A DNA stretch of 64,000 nt, from NCBI RefSeq assembly GCF_902499115.1, contig NZ_CABVPN010000008.1, forward strand, positions 62,001 through 126,000, written 5' to 3'. The translations under genes and the position numbers were made by a program. Positions within the stretch are counted from its first letter, which is position 1. Each line of letters begins with the position of its first letter. Positions 1 to 9,942 of the stretch are shown here, in pieces. This DNA comes from Burkholderia diffusa (GTDB taxonomy: Bacteria > Pseudomonadota > Gammaproteobacteria > Burkholderiales > Burkholderiaceae). The notes beneath the pieces are model-generated. The model worked only from the letters and a program-made list of their open reading frames with translations, searched no databases and had not been told where the DNA came from.

Positions 1-51
1 CCTCCATGGGCTGCCAACGCGGCCGTTTTTTATCCCACCGGACATAACATC

Positions 52-57
52 AAGGAG
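52..57 (+). promoter_or_regulatory. Ribosome binding site that decides the gabT start
   Basis: AAGGAG lies directly against an ATG at 58, which leaves no spacer, but is 6 nt from an in-frame GTG at 64. The GTG is therefore the more likely start and gives a protein beginning MKNADLQARKN. Confidence 0.6.
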
Positions 58-63
58 ATGACC

Positions 64-1347
64 GTGAAGAATGCCGACCTGCAGGCCCGCAAGAACGCCG
101 CCACCCCGCGCGGCGTCGGCGTGATGTGCGATTTCTACGCAGCCCGCGCCGAAAACGCGGAGCTGTGGGATGTCGAAGGCCGCCGCTTCATCGATTTCGC
201 CGCCGGCATCGCGGTGCTGAACACGGGCCACCGCCACCCGAAGATCGTCAAGGCGATCGCGGATCAGCTGAACAGCTTCACGCACACCGCTTACCAGATC
301 GTCCCGTACGCGTCGTACGTCGAGCTGGCCGAAAAGATCAACGCGCGCGCACCGGGCGACTTCCCGAAGAAGACCGCGTTCTTCACGACCGGCGCCGAAG
401 CCGTCGAAAACGCGATCAAGATCGCGCGCGCGGCGACCGGCCGTCCGGGCGTCATCGCGTTCTCGGGCGGCTTCCACGGCCGCACGATGATGGGCATGGC
501 GCTGACCGGCAAGGTCGCCCCGTACAAGCTGAACTTCGGTCCGTTCCCGGGCGACGTGTTCCACGCACCGTACCCGAACGCGCTGCACGGCGTGACGACG
601 GCCGACTCGATCAAGGCGATCGAGATGCTGTTCAAGGCCGACATCGATCCGAAGCGCGTCGCCGCGATCATCTTCGAACCGGTCCAGGGTGAAGGTGGCT
701 TCAACCCGGCGCCGGCTGAGTTCGTGCGCGCGCTGCGCAAGATCTGTAACGAGCACGGCATCCTGCTGATCGCCGACGAAGTCCAGACGGGCTTCGCGCG
801 TACCGGCAAGCTGTTCGCGATGCAGCACTACGACGTGCTGGCCGACCTGATCACGATGGCGAAGAGCCTCGCGGGCGGCATGCCGCTGTCGGGCGTCGTC
901 GGCCGTGCCGACGTGATGGACGCGGCAGCCCCCGGCGGCCTCGGCGGCACGTACGCGGGCAACCCGCTGGCCGTCGCCTCGGCGCATGCGGTGCTCGAGA
1001 TCATCGACGAAGAGAAGCTGTGCGAGCGCGCGACGCAGCTCGGCGACGTGCTGAAGGCGAAGCTGAATTCGCTGCAGGCCGACGTGCCGCAGATCGCCGA
1101 CGTGCGCGGCCCGGGCGCGATGATCGCGGTCGAGTTCCTGAAGCCGGGTTCGGGCGAGCCGGACGCGGAATTCACGAAGCGCGTGCAGGCGCGTGCGCTT
1201 GAGCGGGGGCTGCTGCTGCTCGTGTGCGGCGTGTACTCGAACGTCGTGCGCTTCCTGTTCCCGCTGACGATCCCGCAGGCCGTGTTCGACGAAGCGCTCG
1301 TGATCCTCGAGGAAGTGCTGAAGGAAACGGTCGGCGTGCCGGCCTGA
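64..1347 (+). CDS. gabT: 4-aminobutyrate aminotransferase
   Basis: PLP-dependent class III aminotransferase that transfers the amino group of GABA to 2-oxoglutarate, giving succinate semialdehyde and glutamate in the cytoplasm. The protein is 427 aa, the usual GabT length, and aligns along its whole length with the Escherichia coli enzyme as I remember it: N-terminal PRGVGV, the GAEAVENAIKIARAAT cofactor loop, EPVQGEGGF, ADEVQTGFARTG and the PLP lysine at about K267 in TMAKSLAGG. The GTG at 64 is preferred over the ATG at 58 because of RBS spacing. gabD follows in the same direction and performs the next step. A strong hairpin lies between the two genes. Confidence 0.95.
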   Translation: MKNADLQARKNAATPRGVGVMCDFYAARAENAELWDVEGRRFIDFAAGIAVLNTGHRHPKIVKAIADQLNSFTHTAYQIVPYASYVELAEKINARAPGDFPKKTAFFTTGAEAVENAIKIARAATGRPGVIAFSGGFHGRTMMGMALTGKVAPYKLNFGPFPGDVFHAPYPNALHGVTTADSIKAIEMLFKADIDPKRVAAIIFEPVQGEGGFNPAPAEFVRALRKICNEHGILLIADEVQTGFARTGKLFAMQHYDVLADLITMAKSLAGGMPLSGVVGRADVMDAAAPGGLGGTYAGNPLAVASAHAVLEIIDEEKLCERATQLGDVLKAKLNSLQADVPQIADVRGPGAMIAVEFLKPGSGEPDAEFTKRVQARALERGLLLLVCGVYSNVVRFLFPLTIPQAVFDEALVILEEVLKETVGVPA

Positions 1348-1373
1348 GTGCCCGTCCGCTTCAACTGAACGTG

Positions 1374-1406
1374 CCGCCGCCGTCGTGAAGACGGCGGCGG
1401 TCGTTT
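1374..1406 (+). terminator. GC-rich hairpin between gabT and gabD
   Basis: An 11-bp perfect stem (1374-1384 with 1390-1400, CCGCCGCCGTC/GACGGCGGCGG) with a 5-nt loop is followed by a short T-rich tract (TCGTTTTC). It looks like an intrinsic terminator or attenuator inside the gab operon and could lower gabD expression relative to gabT. Confidence 0.55.
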
Positions 1407-1447
1407 TCATCCGTCCTTATCCGTCCTTTTCAAAGCAGGCGAAGCAT

Positions 1448-2917
1448 ATGAGCACTGTTCAGGAAACCCTGGCACTGAAAGACCCGTCGCTGTTCCGTCA
1501 GCAGGCGTACGTCAACGGCGAATGGCAAGGCGCGGCGAACGGCGAGTCGTTCGAGGTCCGCAACCCGGCAACCGGCGGCCTGCTCGGCACCGTGCCGGCG
1601 ATGGGCGCGGCCGAGACGCGTCACGCGATCGAAGCCGCGAACGCCGCATGGCCGGCATGGCGCAAGAAGACCGCGAAGGAACGCGCGGCGATCCTGCGCA
1701 AGTGGCACGACCTGATGATGGAAAACGCCGACGACCTCGCGCTGATCCTGACCACCGAGCAGGGCAAGTCGCTGGCCGAAGCGAAAGGCGAGATCGGCTA
1801 CGCGGCATCGTTCCTCGAGTGGTTCGCGGAGGAAGGCAAGCGCGTGTACGGCGACACGATCCCGACGCCGGCGAGCGACAAGCGCATCGTCGTGACGAAG
1901 GAAGCGATCGGCGTGTGCGCGGCGATCACGCCGTGGAACTTCCCGGCGGCAATGATCACCCGCAAGGTCGGCCCGGCGCTCGCGGCAGGCTGCCCGATCG
2001 TCGTGAAGCCGGCGGAAGCCACGCCGTTCTCGGCGCTCGCGATGGCCGTGCTGGCCGAGCGCGCGGGCGTGCCGGCCGGGGTGTTCAGCGTCGTCACGGG
2101 CGACCCGAAGGCGATCGGCGGCGAACTGACGTCGAACCCGATCGTGCGCAAGCTGTCGTTTACCGGCTCGACGCCGGTCGGCCGCCTGCTGATGTCGCAA
2201 TGCGCGGCGACGGTCAAGAAGGTGTCGCTGGAGCTCGGCGGCAACGCACCGTTCATCGTGTTCGACGACGCCGATCTCGATGCGGCCGTGCAGGGCGCGA
2301 TCGCGTCGAAGTACCGCAACAGCGGCCAGACGTGCGTGTGCACGAACCGCTTCTACGTGCATGAAGCCGTGTACGACCAGTTCGCGCAGAAGCTCGCGGC
2401 GGCGGTAGGCCAGCTGAAGGTCGGTCGCGGCACGGAGCCGGGCGTCACGCAAGGCCCGCTGATCAACGAAGCGGCCGTGCTGAAGGTCGAGGCGCACATC
2501 GAGGACGCGCTCGCGAAGGGCGCGACCGTCGTGACGGGCGGCAAGCGCCACGCGCTCGGCCACGGCTTCTTCGAGCCGACCGTGCTGACGGGCGTCACGC
2601 CGGCGATGAAGGTCGCGAAGGAAGAGACGTTCGGGCCGCTCGCGCCGCTGTTCAAGTTCGGCAGCGACGACGAGGTGATCCGCCTCGCGAACGACACCGA
2701 GTTCGGTCTCGCCGCGTATTTCTACAGCCGCGACATCGGCCGCGTGTGGAAGGTCGCCGAGGCGCTCGAATACGGGATGGTCGGCGTCAACACGGGCCTG
2801 ATCTCGAATGAAGTCGCGCCGTTCGGCGGCGTCAAGCAGTCCGGCCTCGGCCGCGAAGGCTCGCACTACGGCATCGACGACTACGTCGTGATCAAGTACC
2901 TCTGTCTCGCCGTCTGA
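1448..2917 (+). CDS. gabD: NADP-dependent succinate-semialdehyde dehydrogenase
   Basis: Aldehyde dehydrogenase superfamily, oxidising succinate semialdehyde to succinate and so completing GABA degradation into the TCA cycle. The 489-aa product shows the family signature in order: NAD(P)-binding ITPWNFPAAMI, GSTPVGR, the catalytic glutamate in LELGGNAPF and the catalytic cysteine in SGQTCVCTNRF, then EETFGPLAPLF. I start it at the ATG at 1448 (MSTVQETLALKD), because the 21 residues encoded upstream cross the gabT-gabD hairpin and look non-coding. It lies 100 nt after gabT. The CVC dyad resembles the redox-switched loop of E. coli GabD, which is an inference. Confidence 0.94.
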   Translation: MSTVQETLALKDPSLFRQQAYVNGEWQGAANGESFEVRNPATGGLLGTVPAMGAAETRHAIEAANAAWPAWRKKTAKERAAILRKWHDLMMENADDLALILTTEQGKSLAEAKGEIGYAASFLEWFAEEGKRVYGDTIPTPASDKRIVVTKEAIGVCAAITPWNFPAAMITRKVGPALAAGCPIVVKPAEATPFSALAMAVLAERAGVPAGVFSVVTGDPKAIGGELTSNPIVRKLSFTGSTPVGRLLMSQCAATVKKVSLELGGNAPFIVFDDADLDAAVQGAIASKYRNSGQTCVCTNRFYVHEAVYDQFAQKLAAAVGQLKVGRGTEPGVTQGPLINEAAVLKVEAHIEDALAKGATVVTGGKRHALGHGFFEPTVLTGVTPAMKVAKEETFGPLAPLFKFGSDDEVIRLANDTEFGLAAYFYSRDIGRVWKVAEALEYGMVGVNTGLISNEVAPFGGVKQSGLGREGSHYGIDDYVVIKYLCLAV

Positions 2918-2922
2918 CGGTT

Positions 2923-2978
2923 CAGGGCCGGTCGCGTCCGTGACCGGCCCTGACCGCCCGGCCGGAGCCGGGCGGTCA
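2923..2978. terminator. Two tandem hairpins after gabD
   Basis: Two strong stem-loops lie between convergent gabD and the chemoreceptor gene: CAGGGCCGGTC/GACCGGCCCTG (2923-2933/2942-2952) and a 12-bp stem TGACCGCCCGGC/GCCGGGCGGTCA (2951-2962/2967-2978). Neither has a T-tract, so they may act as 3'-end stabilisers or transcription barriers rather than classic terminators. Confidence 0.45.
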
Positions 2979-3034
2979 CGACGCGGGCCGGCGCCCCCTC
3001 TCCGCCGCGCCCGCGTCACCTCCCTCCGCCGCCT

Positions 3035-4579
3035 TCAACGAAACACGTTCACCGCATCGACGAGTCGCGTCGCCTGCTGCTTCAGACTTTCCGACGCCGC
3101 CGCGCTCTGCTCGACCAGCGCCGCGTTCTGCTGCGTGATGTTGTCCAGATGCACGACCGCCTGATCGACCTGCGCGACGCCCGTGCTCTGCTCGGCCGTC
3201 GACGAACTGATCTCCGCGATCAGGTCCGACACACGCTTCACCTGCGTGACGATGTCCTCCATCGTCCTGCCCGCGCCGTCGACGATCCGTGCGCCCGATT
3301 CGACCCGCTCGACGCTCGCGCCGATCAGCGTCTTGATCTCCTTTGCCGCGTTCGCGCTGCGCTGCGCGAGCGCCCGCACCTCGCCGGCGACCACTGCGAA
3401 GCCTCGCCCCTGATCGCCCGCGCGCGCCGCCTCGACCGCCGCGTTCAGCGCGAGGATGTTGGTCTGGAACGCGATGCCGTCGATCACGCCGATGATGTCG
3501 GAAATCTTGCGTGAACTGGCCGTGATGTCGTTCATCGTCGTCACGACCTCGCTCACCGCCTGCCCGCCTCGCTCGGCCGCCTCGCTCGCGGAAACCGACA
3601 ACTGGTTGGCCTGCAGCGCCGTCTCCGCATTGCTCGACACCGTGGCCGTCATCTCGGCCATCGACGCGGCCGTCTGCTGCACGCTGGTCGACGCCTGCTC
3701 GGTGCGCGCGCTCAGGTCGTTGTTGCCCTGCGCGATCTCGTTGCTCGCGCGCTGCACGTTGTGCACCTGCTCGCTGACGTCGTCGACGAGCCAGCGGAAC
3801 ATCAGCCCGAGCTGGTTGATCGTGCGCAGCGTCATGCCGATCTCGTCGACGCGGTTCATCGCCACGCCGGTACGGCTCTCGCCGGACGCGACGCGCAACG
3901 CCTGGTCGCGCAGCTGCATCAGTGGACGCGCGATCTGCGCATCGAGCCACAGGCCAGCGGCCACCGACACGCCGGCCGTCGCGGCGGCAAACGCCGCGAG
4001 CCCGCCGCCGGTCAACCCGCATGCCCAGCCCGCGCCGACGACGGCCGGCGCCAGCACGCACAGCGTCGAATGCAGCCGCGCGCGCACCGACATCGTCTGG
4101 AACAGCGACGCGACGCGCATCAACCCGGTCCGGACGATCAGCCCCTTGTGGAACCGGCGATTGCCCGCCTTGCCTTCGCGGAATGCGCGATACAGCGCGT
4201 CGGCCGCGGCGATCTCGTCGCGCGACGCCTTCGTGCGCACCGACATGTAGCCGGTCGGCTGCCCGTTGCGCATCACCGGCACCGTATTCGAACGGACCCA
4301 GTAGTGATCGCCGTTCTTGCGGCGATTCTTAACAAGCGCGGTCCACGGTTCGCCGTTCTTCAGCGTCGCCCACATGTCGGCGAACGCCTCCTTCGGCATA
4401 TCCGGGTGCCGCACGACGTTGTGCGGCTGGCCTTCGATCTCCTCGGGGGAAAATCCGCTGACCTGGATGAACGCGGCATTCGCGTATTTGATGTAACTGT
4501 CCGCGTCGGTGGTCGACATCAGCGTCGCGTCATCGGGGAATTCGAATTCGCGTTGCGTGACAGGCTGGTTATTGCGCAT
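3035..4579 (-). CDS. PAS-containing methyl-accepting chemotaxis protein (Aer-like), copy 1
   Basis: Chemoreceptor that feeds the CheA/CheW system. The protein is about 514 aa from the ATG at 4579 (MRNNQPVTQREFEFPDD). An N-terminal PAS domain at about residues 15-115 (DADSYIKYANAAFIQVSGFS, NVVRHPDMPKEAFADMW) is typical of Aer-type energy or redox sensors. Two closely spaced hydrophobic stretches (about 170-220) form the membrane anchor, followed by a HAMP-like linker and the cytoplasmic signalling hairpin whose tip contains IAFQTNILALNAAVEAARAG and GFAVVAGEVRALAQRS. There is no periplasmic sensor domain and no CheR-binding pentapeptide at the C-terminus. It is a tandem paralogue of the next gene on the same strand. 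Confidence 0.92.
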   Translation of the reverse strand: MRNNQPVTQREFEFPDDATLMSTTDADSYIKYANAAFIQVSGFSPEEIEGQPHNVVRHPDMPKEAFADMWATLKNGEPWTALVKNRRKNGDHYWVRSNTVPVMRNGQPTGYMSVRTKASRDEIAAADALYRAFREGKAGNRRFHKGLIVRTGLMRVASLFQTMSVRARLHSTLCVLAPAVVGAGWACGLTGGGLAAFAAATAGVSVAAGLWLDAQIARPLMQLRDQALRVASGESRTGVAMNRVDEIGMTLRTINQLGLMFRWLVDDVSEQVHNVQRASNEIAQGNNDLSARTEQASTSVQQTAASMAEMTATVSSNAETALQANQLSVSASEAAERGGQAVSEVVTTMNDITASSRKISDIIGVIDGIAFQTNILALNAAVEAARAGDQGRGFAVVAGEVRALAQRSANAAKEIKTLIGASVERVESGARIVDGAGRTMEDIVTQVKRVSDLIAEISSSTAEQSTGVAQVDQAVVHLDNITQQNAALVEQSAAASESLKQQATRLVDAVNVFR

Positions 4580-4974
4580 GGTGTGGAGTTCCCGGTTGCG
4601 GATCTTGCGTCCGCTTGTGAATTGGATCGAGACCGTACGCATCGCGGTCGTCCCGCATGCGTTCGATCACACTCCTGCGCTTTCGGCAAATCTGCCGAAA
4701 ACATTATGCCGACCACGGGTAAATATGCATTAATTTCGCACCATCTTGATTCAGCCGAAAATTTTGTTTACAGGTGAATCAAAAAAACCGTCTTATCAAA
4801 TACTTGGCCACTAATTGTCTGATTAATGTAAACATATCCTCCGCCCGGATCAGCGAATAAATCCGGGCCCGGAAATGAGAATTCTTCTCGTTCTATATAT
4901 ATTCGAATCGAATCGGAACGCCGGGATTTAACCAGCTCGCCGCGACGGAACGCGCAGGCGCCCGCCCCCGTCGA
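4580..4974. other. AT-rich spacer between the two chemoreceptor genes
   Basis: About 395 bp without a supported gene. It must hold the promoter of chemoreceptor copy 1. It is clearly richer in A+T than its surroundings. An inverted repeat TTTCGGCA-AATC-TGCCGAAA lies at 4681-4700. I could not identify a convincing flagellar sigma-28 promoter. Confidence 0.5.
4681..4700. repeat. Perfect 8-bp inverted repeat upstream of chemoreceptor copy 1
   Basis: TTTCGGCA and TGCCGAAA are separated by AATC, about 100 bp upstream of the start of chemoreceptor copy 1. It could be an operator or a short hairpin in the leader. No regulator can be assigned. Confidence 0.4.
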
Positions 4975-6519
4975 TTATCGAAACACGTTCACCGCATCGA
5001 CGAGTCGCGTCGCCTGCTGCTTCAGGCTTTCCGACGCCGCCGCGCTCTGCTCGACCAGCGCCGCGTTCTGCTGCGTGATGTTGTCCAGATGCACGACCGC
5101 CTGATCGACCTGCGCGACGCCCGTGCTCTGCTCGGCCGTCGACGAGCTGATCTCCGCGATCAGGTCCGACACACGCTTCACCTGCGTGACGATGTCCTCC
5201 ATCGTCCTGCCCGCATCGTCGACCCGCCGCGCGCCCGACTCGACCCGCTCGACGCTCGCGCCGATCAGCGTCTTGATCTCCTTCGCCGCGTTCGCGCTGC
5301 GCTGCGCGAGCGCCCGCACTTCGCCCGCGACCACCGCGAAGCCTCGCCCCTGTTCGCCCGCGCGCGCCGCCTCGACCGCCGCGTTCAGCGCGAGGATGTT
5401 GGTCTGGAACGCGATGCCGTCGATCACGCCGATGATGTCGGAAATCTTGCGCGAACTCGCCGTGATGTCGTGCATCGTCGTCACGACCTCGCTCACCGCC
5501 TGCCCGCCTCGCTCGGCCGCTTCGCTCGCGGACACGGCGAGCTGGTTCGCCTGCAGCGCGGTCTCGGCATTGCTGTCGACGGTGGCCGTCATCTCGGCCA
5601 TCGACGCGGCGGTTTCCTGCACGCTCGACGCCGCCTGCTCGGTACGCGCGCTCAGGTCGTTGTTGCCCTGCGCGATCTCGTTGCTCGCGCGCTGCACGTT
5701 GTGCACCTGCTCGCTGACGTCGTCGACGAGCCAGCGGAACATCAGCCCGAGCTGGTTGATCGTGCGCAGCGTCATGCCAATCTCGTCGACGCGGTTCATC
5801 CGCACGCCGCGGCGGCTTTCGCCGGTCGCGACGTTCAGCGCCTGGTCGTGCAGCCGTTTCAGCGGACGCACGATCTGCGCATCGAGCCACAGGCCAGCGG
5901 CCACCGACACGCCGGCCGTCGCGGCGGCAAACGCCGCGAGCCCGCCGCCGGCCAGCCCGCATGCCCAGCCCGCGCCAACGACGGCCGGCGCCAGCACGCA
6001 CAGCGTCGAATGCACGCGCGCGCGCACCGACATCGTCTGCGGCAGCGACAGGATCCGCATCAACCCGGTCCGGACGATCAGCCCTCTGTGGAACCGGCGA
6101 TTGCCCGCCTTGCCTTCGCGGAACGCGCGATACAACGCGTCGGCCGCGGCGATCTCGTCGCGCGGCGCCTTGGTGCGCACCGACAGGTAGCCGCGCGGCA
6201 CGCCGTCGCGCATCACCGGCACCGCGTTCGCGCGCACCCAGTAGTGGTCGCCGTTCCTGCGGCGGTTCTTCACGAGTGCGGTCCACGGTTCGCCGTTTTT
6301 CAGCGTCGCCCACATGTCGGCGAACGCCTCCTTCGGCATATCCGGGTGCCGCACGACGTTGTGCGGCTGACCGACGAGTTCGTCGTTCGAGAAGCCGCTC
6401 ACGTATTCGAACGTCGTGTTCGCGTACGTGATGATGCTGTCGGGATCAGTGGTCGACATCAGCGTGACGTCATCGGGAAATTCGAATTCTTGTTGGGTAA
6501 CAGGTTGGTTGTTGCGCAT
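4975..6519 (-). CDS. PAS-containing methyl-accepting chemotaxis protein (Aer-like), copy 2
   Basis: Same 514-aa architecture as copy 1: N-terminal PAS domain, membrane anchor, HAMP-like linker and signalling domain. It starts at the ATG at 6519 with a GGAG RBS (MRNNQPVTQQEFEFPDD). The signalling half is almost identical to copy 1 at both DNA and protein level, while the PAS domain differs at many positions (for example DSIITYANTTFEYVSGF here versus DSYIKYANAAFIQVSGF there). This pattern fits tandem duplication with divergence of the sensor and conservation, or gene conversion, of the output domain. The two copies probably respond to related but different redox or energy signals. Confidence 0.92.
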   Translation of the reverse strand: MRNNQPVTQQEFEFPDDVTLMSTTDPDSIITYANTTFEYVSGFSNDELVGQPHNVVRHPDMPKEAFADMWATLKNGEPWTALVKNRRRNGDHYWVRANAVPVMRDGVPRGYLSVRTKAPRDEIAAADALYRAFREGKAGNRRFHRGLIVRTGLMRILSLPQTMSVRARVHSTLCVLAPAVVGAGWACGLAGGGLAAFAAATAGVSVAAGLWLDAQIVRPLKRLHDQALNVATGESRRGVRMNRVDEIGMTLRTINQLGLMFRWLVDDVSEQVHNVQRASNEIAQGNNDLSARTEQAASSVQETAASMAEMTATVDSNAETALQANQLAVSASEAAERGGQAVSEVVTTMHDITASSRKISDIIGVIDGIAFQTNILALNAAVEAARAGEQGRGFAVVAGEVRALAQRSANAAKEIKTLIGASVERVESGARRVDDAGRTMEDIVTQVKRVSDLIAEISSSTAEQSTGVAQVDQAVVHLDNITQQNAALVEQSAAASESLKQQATRLVDAVNVFR

Positions 6520-7007
6520 GCAAGGCTCCGAAAGGCGGATCCGTCTGCGGGATCCGCGCGGCGCGAAAATCACGCTCAGTAGCCGAAAAACGGTTTATCG
6601 CTTTACGACGGTCTCGTCCTTACTGTCGGCAACCACCGGGAAATCCTTAGTCCGAAAGCGCATGAAATATCGGATTCCGTCATCGACATGATTTCGATCA
6701 AATATTCCAGCGATAATCGCGTCCAGCGCTTCGCGGATACAGCCCGATGCTTGGCGGGATTACGTCACGCGACGCATCGGTTCAGACAACCATTGCGCAC
6801 AGCGAAACGATTCGGCCTGATCGACTCCATTCAACCGGCATATGAATTCGACGCAATAATCCGGCGATCAATGGAATCGGTCGTGTCGGAATGCGGTGGC
6901 GGACATGCCGCTCGGCGCGAGATCATCCGTCATCCGTACGCGCGCGAACGCAACCCGTGCGTAGAATTTCCGCTCGCTCACCACCACCGCCCGCTCGGAG
7001 AACGACA
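6520..7007. other. Intergenic region between chemoreceptor copy 2 and the DUF523 gene
   Basis: About 490 bp with no supported gene. It contains the promoter regions of two divergently oriented genes. The stretch 6570-6720 is AT-richer. Open frames here lack a start/RBS combination or recognisable sequence. Confidence 0.5.
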
Positions 7008-7535
7008 TTGCAGAACGCGTCGCCGCCACCCGCCTCGCCGAAGATCCTCGTCAGCATGTGCGTGCTCGGTCACCCCGTCCGTTACAACGGCTCGGCGAAG
7101 ACCGCGGCGCACGAAACGCTCGCACGATGGCAGCGCGAAGGGCGCCTGGTGCCCGTGTGTCCGGAACTGGCAGGGGGATTGAGCGTGCCGCGTCCGCCCG
7201 CCGAAATCGCCGACGGGGAATCAGGGCAACGCGTTTTGTCGGGTGCCGCACGCATCGTCGACGTGCACGGCACCGACGTGACAGCGCCGTTCGTCGACGG
7301 CGCGCACACCGCGCTCGCGCTGGCACGCGCGCACGACTGCCGCTACGCGATCCTGGCGGACGGAAGTCCGTCGTGCGGAAGCAGTTTCATTTACGACGGG
7401 CGTTTTGCGGGCCGGCGGCATGCCGGCGCCGGTGTGACGGCGGCGCTGCTGCGCCAGCATGGCGTCGAGGTGTTCGCGGACACCGAGATCGACGCGCTCG
7501 TCGCACGCCTCGCGCAACGATCGCAAGCTGAATGA
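7008..7535 (+). CDS. DUF523 family protein (YbbK-like)
   Basis: Small cytoplasmic protein of about 175 aa. It carries the DUF523 features: N-terminal SMCVLGHPVRYNG, CPELAGGLSVPRPPAEI, then ILADGSPSCGSSFIYDG near the middle, with conserved cysteines that suggest metal or thiol chemistry. The biochemical role of the family is not settled. I choose the TTG at 7008 because a CGGAG ribosome site sits 7 nt upstream; the longer upstream frame is arginine- and proline-rich and looks non-coding. It is a single gene, convergent with pcaF. Confidence 0.8.
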   Translation: MQNASPPPASPKILVSMCVLGHPVRYNGSAKTAAHETLARWQREGRLVPVCPELAGGLSVPRPPAEIADGESGQRVLSGAARIVDVHGTDVTAPFVDGAHTALALARAHDCRYAILADGSPSCGSSFIYDGRFAGRRHAGAGVTAALLRQHGVEVFADTEIDALVARLAQRSQAE

Positions 7536-7632
7536 CGATGTGGCCGGCACGTTGATCGCGTGCCAGCCACATCGTTTGGAGAGGGAACCCGGTCAAGCGG
7601 CGTGAACCTCGCCACGTGACCGGATGACGCGA

Positions 7633-8835
<1,203 letters not shown>

Positions 8836-8911
8836 CAGTGTCTCCGGTCTCATGCAAGGCTGGGAAGTGAATGAAACGCGCCCCTTGCATTGCCCGCCGG
8901 GATGCGCTTAA

Positions 8912-8947
8912 ATGTTCTATATACGAACATAAGATCGTGTATCGAAC
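8912..8947. promoter_or_regulatory. Candidate PcaR operator between pcaF and pcaR
   Basis: The divergent promoter region holds an inverted repeat ATGTTC-TATATAC-GAACAT (8912-8930). On the minus strand at 8933-8947 there is GTTCGATACACGATC, close to the PcaR/PcaU-type consensus GTTCGATAATCGCAC as I remember it. This fits control of pcaF and autoregulation by the adjacent IclR-family protein. Confidence 0.5.
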
Positions 8948-9062
8948 GTTCAAAGCATCATAGGGAGTGCGGGGACGACCTGTCAAGCGCCCGGTCCACG
9001 GTGCGGTTGGCGTGTCAGGCCCCATGCGCTATCTTCTCGGCTGCACGACAATCCGACCGTTC

Positions 9063-9851
9063 ATGACAACCGAAGACATCCAGACGAAACCGGGCGACTC
9101 CTATGTGCAGTCGTTCGCGCGCGGCCTCGCGGTGATCCGCGCATTCGACGCCCAGCGCCCGGAGCAGACGCTCACCGAGGTTGCCTCGGCCACCGGGCTC
9201 ACGCGCGCCGGCGCGCGCCGGATCCTGCTGACGCTGCAGACGCTCGGCTATGTCGAGGCCGACGGCCGGCTGTTCCGGCTCACGCCGAAGATCCTCGAAC
9301 TCGGCTTCGCATATCTCACGTCGATGCCGTTCTGGAATCTCGCCGATCCGGTCATGGAGCAGCTGTCCGCGCAGATCCACGAAAGCTGCTCGGCCGCCGT
9401 GCTCGACCGCACCGAGATCGTCTACGTGCTGCGCGTGCCGACCCGCAAGATCATGACGATCAACCTGTCGATTGGCAGCCGCCTGCCCGCATACTGCACG
9501 TCGATGGGCCGTGTGCTGCTGTCCGCGCTCGACGACGCGGCGCTCGACGAAACGCTCGCGCAAAGCGGCATCCGCGCGCACACGCCGCGCACGATCACCG
9601 ACATCGGCGAGCTGAAGGCGACGATCGCACAGGTGCGCCAGCAAGGCTGGGCCGTGGTCGACCAGGAACTCGAAGTGGGCTTGATGTCGATCTCGGCGCC
9701 GATCCGCAACCGGCGCGGGCAGGTGATCGCCGCGATGAACATCAGCGGCAACGCGCAGCGGCACACCGCGAAGCAGATGGTGAAGGAGTTTCTCGGGCCG
9801 CTGCAGCAGGCCGCGCAGACGGTGTCGGAGCTGGTGGCACGGCGCGGATGA
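9063..9851 (+). CDS. pcaR: IclR-family regulator of the beta-ketoadipate pathway
   Basis: Transcription factor of about 262 aa from the ATG at 9063 (MTTEDIQTKPGDSYVQSFAR). The N-terminal winged helix (about residues 15-75: SFARGLAVIRAFDAQRPEQT, TGLTRAGARRILLTLQTLGY) is followed by an IclR effector domain with YCTSMGRVLLSAL and SISAPIRNRRG. This matches the PcaR/PobR branch of IclR regulators, which sense beta-ketoadipate or protocatechuate. It is divergent from pcaF with operator-like repeats in between. The exact effector cannot be read from the sequence. Confidence 0.85.
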   Translation: MTTEDIQTKPGDSYVQSFARGLAVIRAFDAQRPEQTLTEVASATGLTRAGARRILLTLQTLGYVEADGRLFRLTPKILELGFAYLTSMPFWNLADPVMEQLSAQIHESCSAAVLDRTEIVYVLRVPTRKIMTINLSIGSRLPAYCTSMGRVLLSALDDAALDETLAQSGIRAHTPRTITDIGELKATIAQVRQQGWAVVDQELEVGLMSISAPIRNRRGQVIAAMNISGNAQRHTAKQMVKEFLGPLQQAAQTVSELVARRG

Positions 9852-9887
9852 GCGAAGGGGCGCGCGTCGTACCTGAGGGTGGTGCGC

Positions 9888-9919
9888 GGGCGGTAAGCGC
9901 GTATCGCCGCTTGCCGCCC
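9888..9919. terminator. Bidirectional hairpin between pcaR and the MFS gene
   Basis: A 12-bp stem with one wobble (GGGCGGTAAGCG at 9888-9899 with CGCTTGCCGCCC at 9908-9919) sits between two convergent genes. There is no poly-T tract. Confidence 0.45.
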
Positions 9920-9942
9920 GTCGTGCCGCGCCATGCTGTGCG

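Noticed and set aside
1430..3019. Long minus-strand open frame of 529 aa opposite gabD
   Set aside because: It is the shadow of a high-GC gene; its product is arginine-rich without any family signature.
4580..4974. Sigma-28 promoter for the chemoreceptor genes
   Set aside because: Partial TAAA and GCGATAA-like pieces occur, but not with correct spacing.
6688..7182. Open frame of 164 aa before the DUF523 gene
   Set aside because: Overlaps the DUF523 gene in another frame and lacks coding character.
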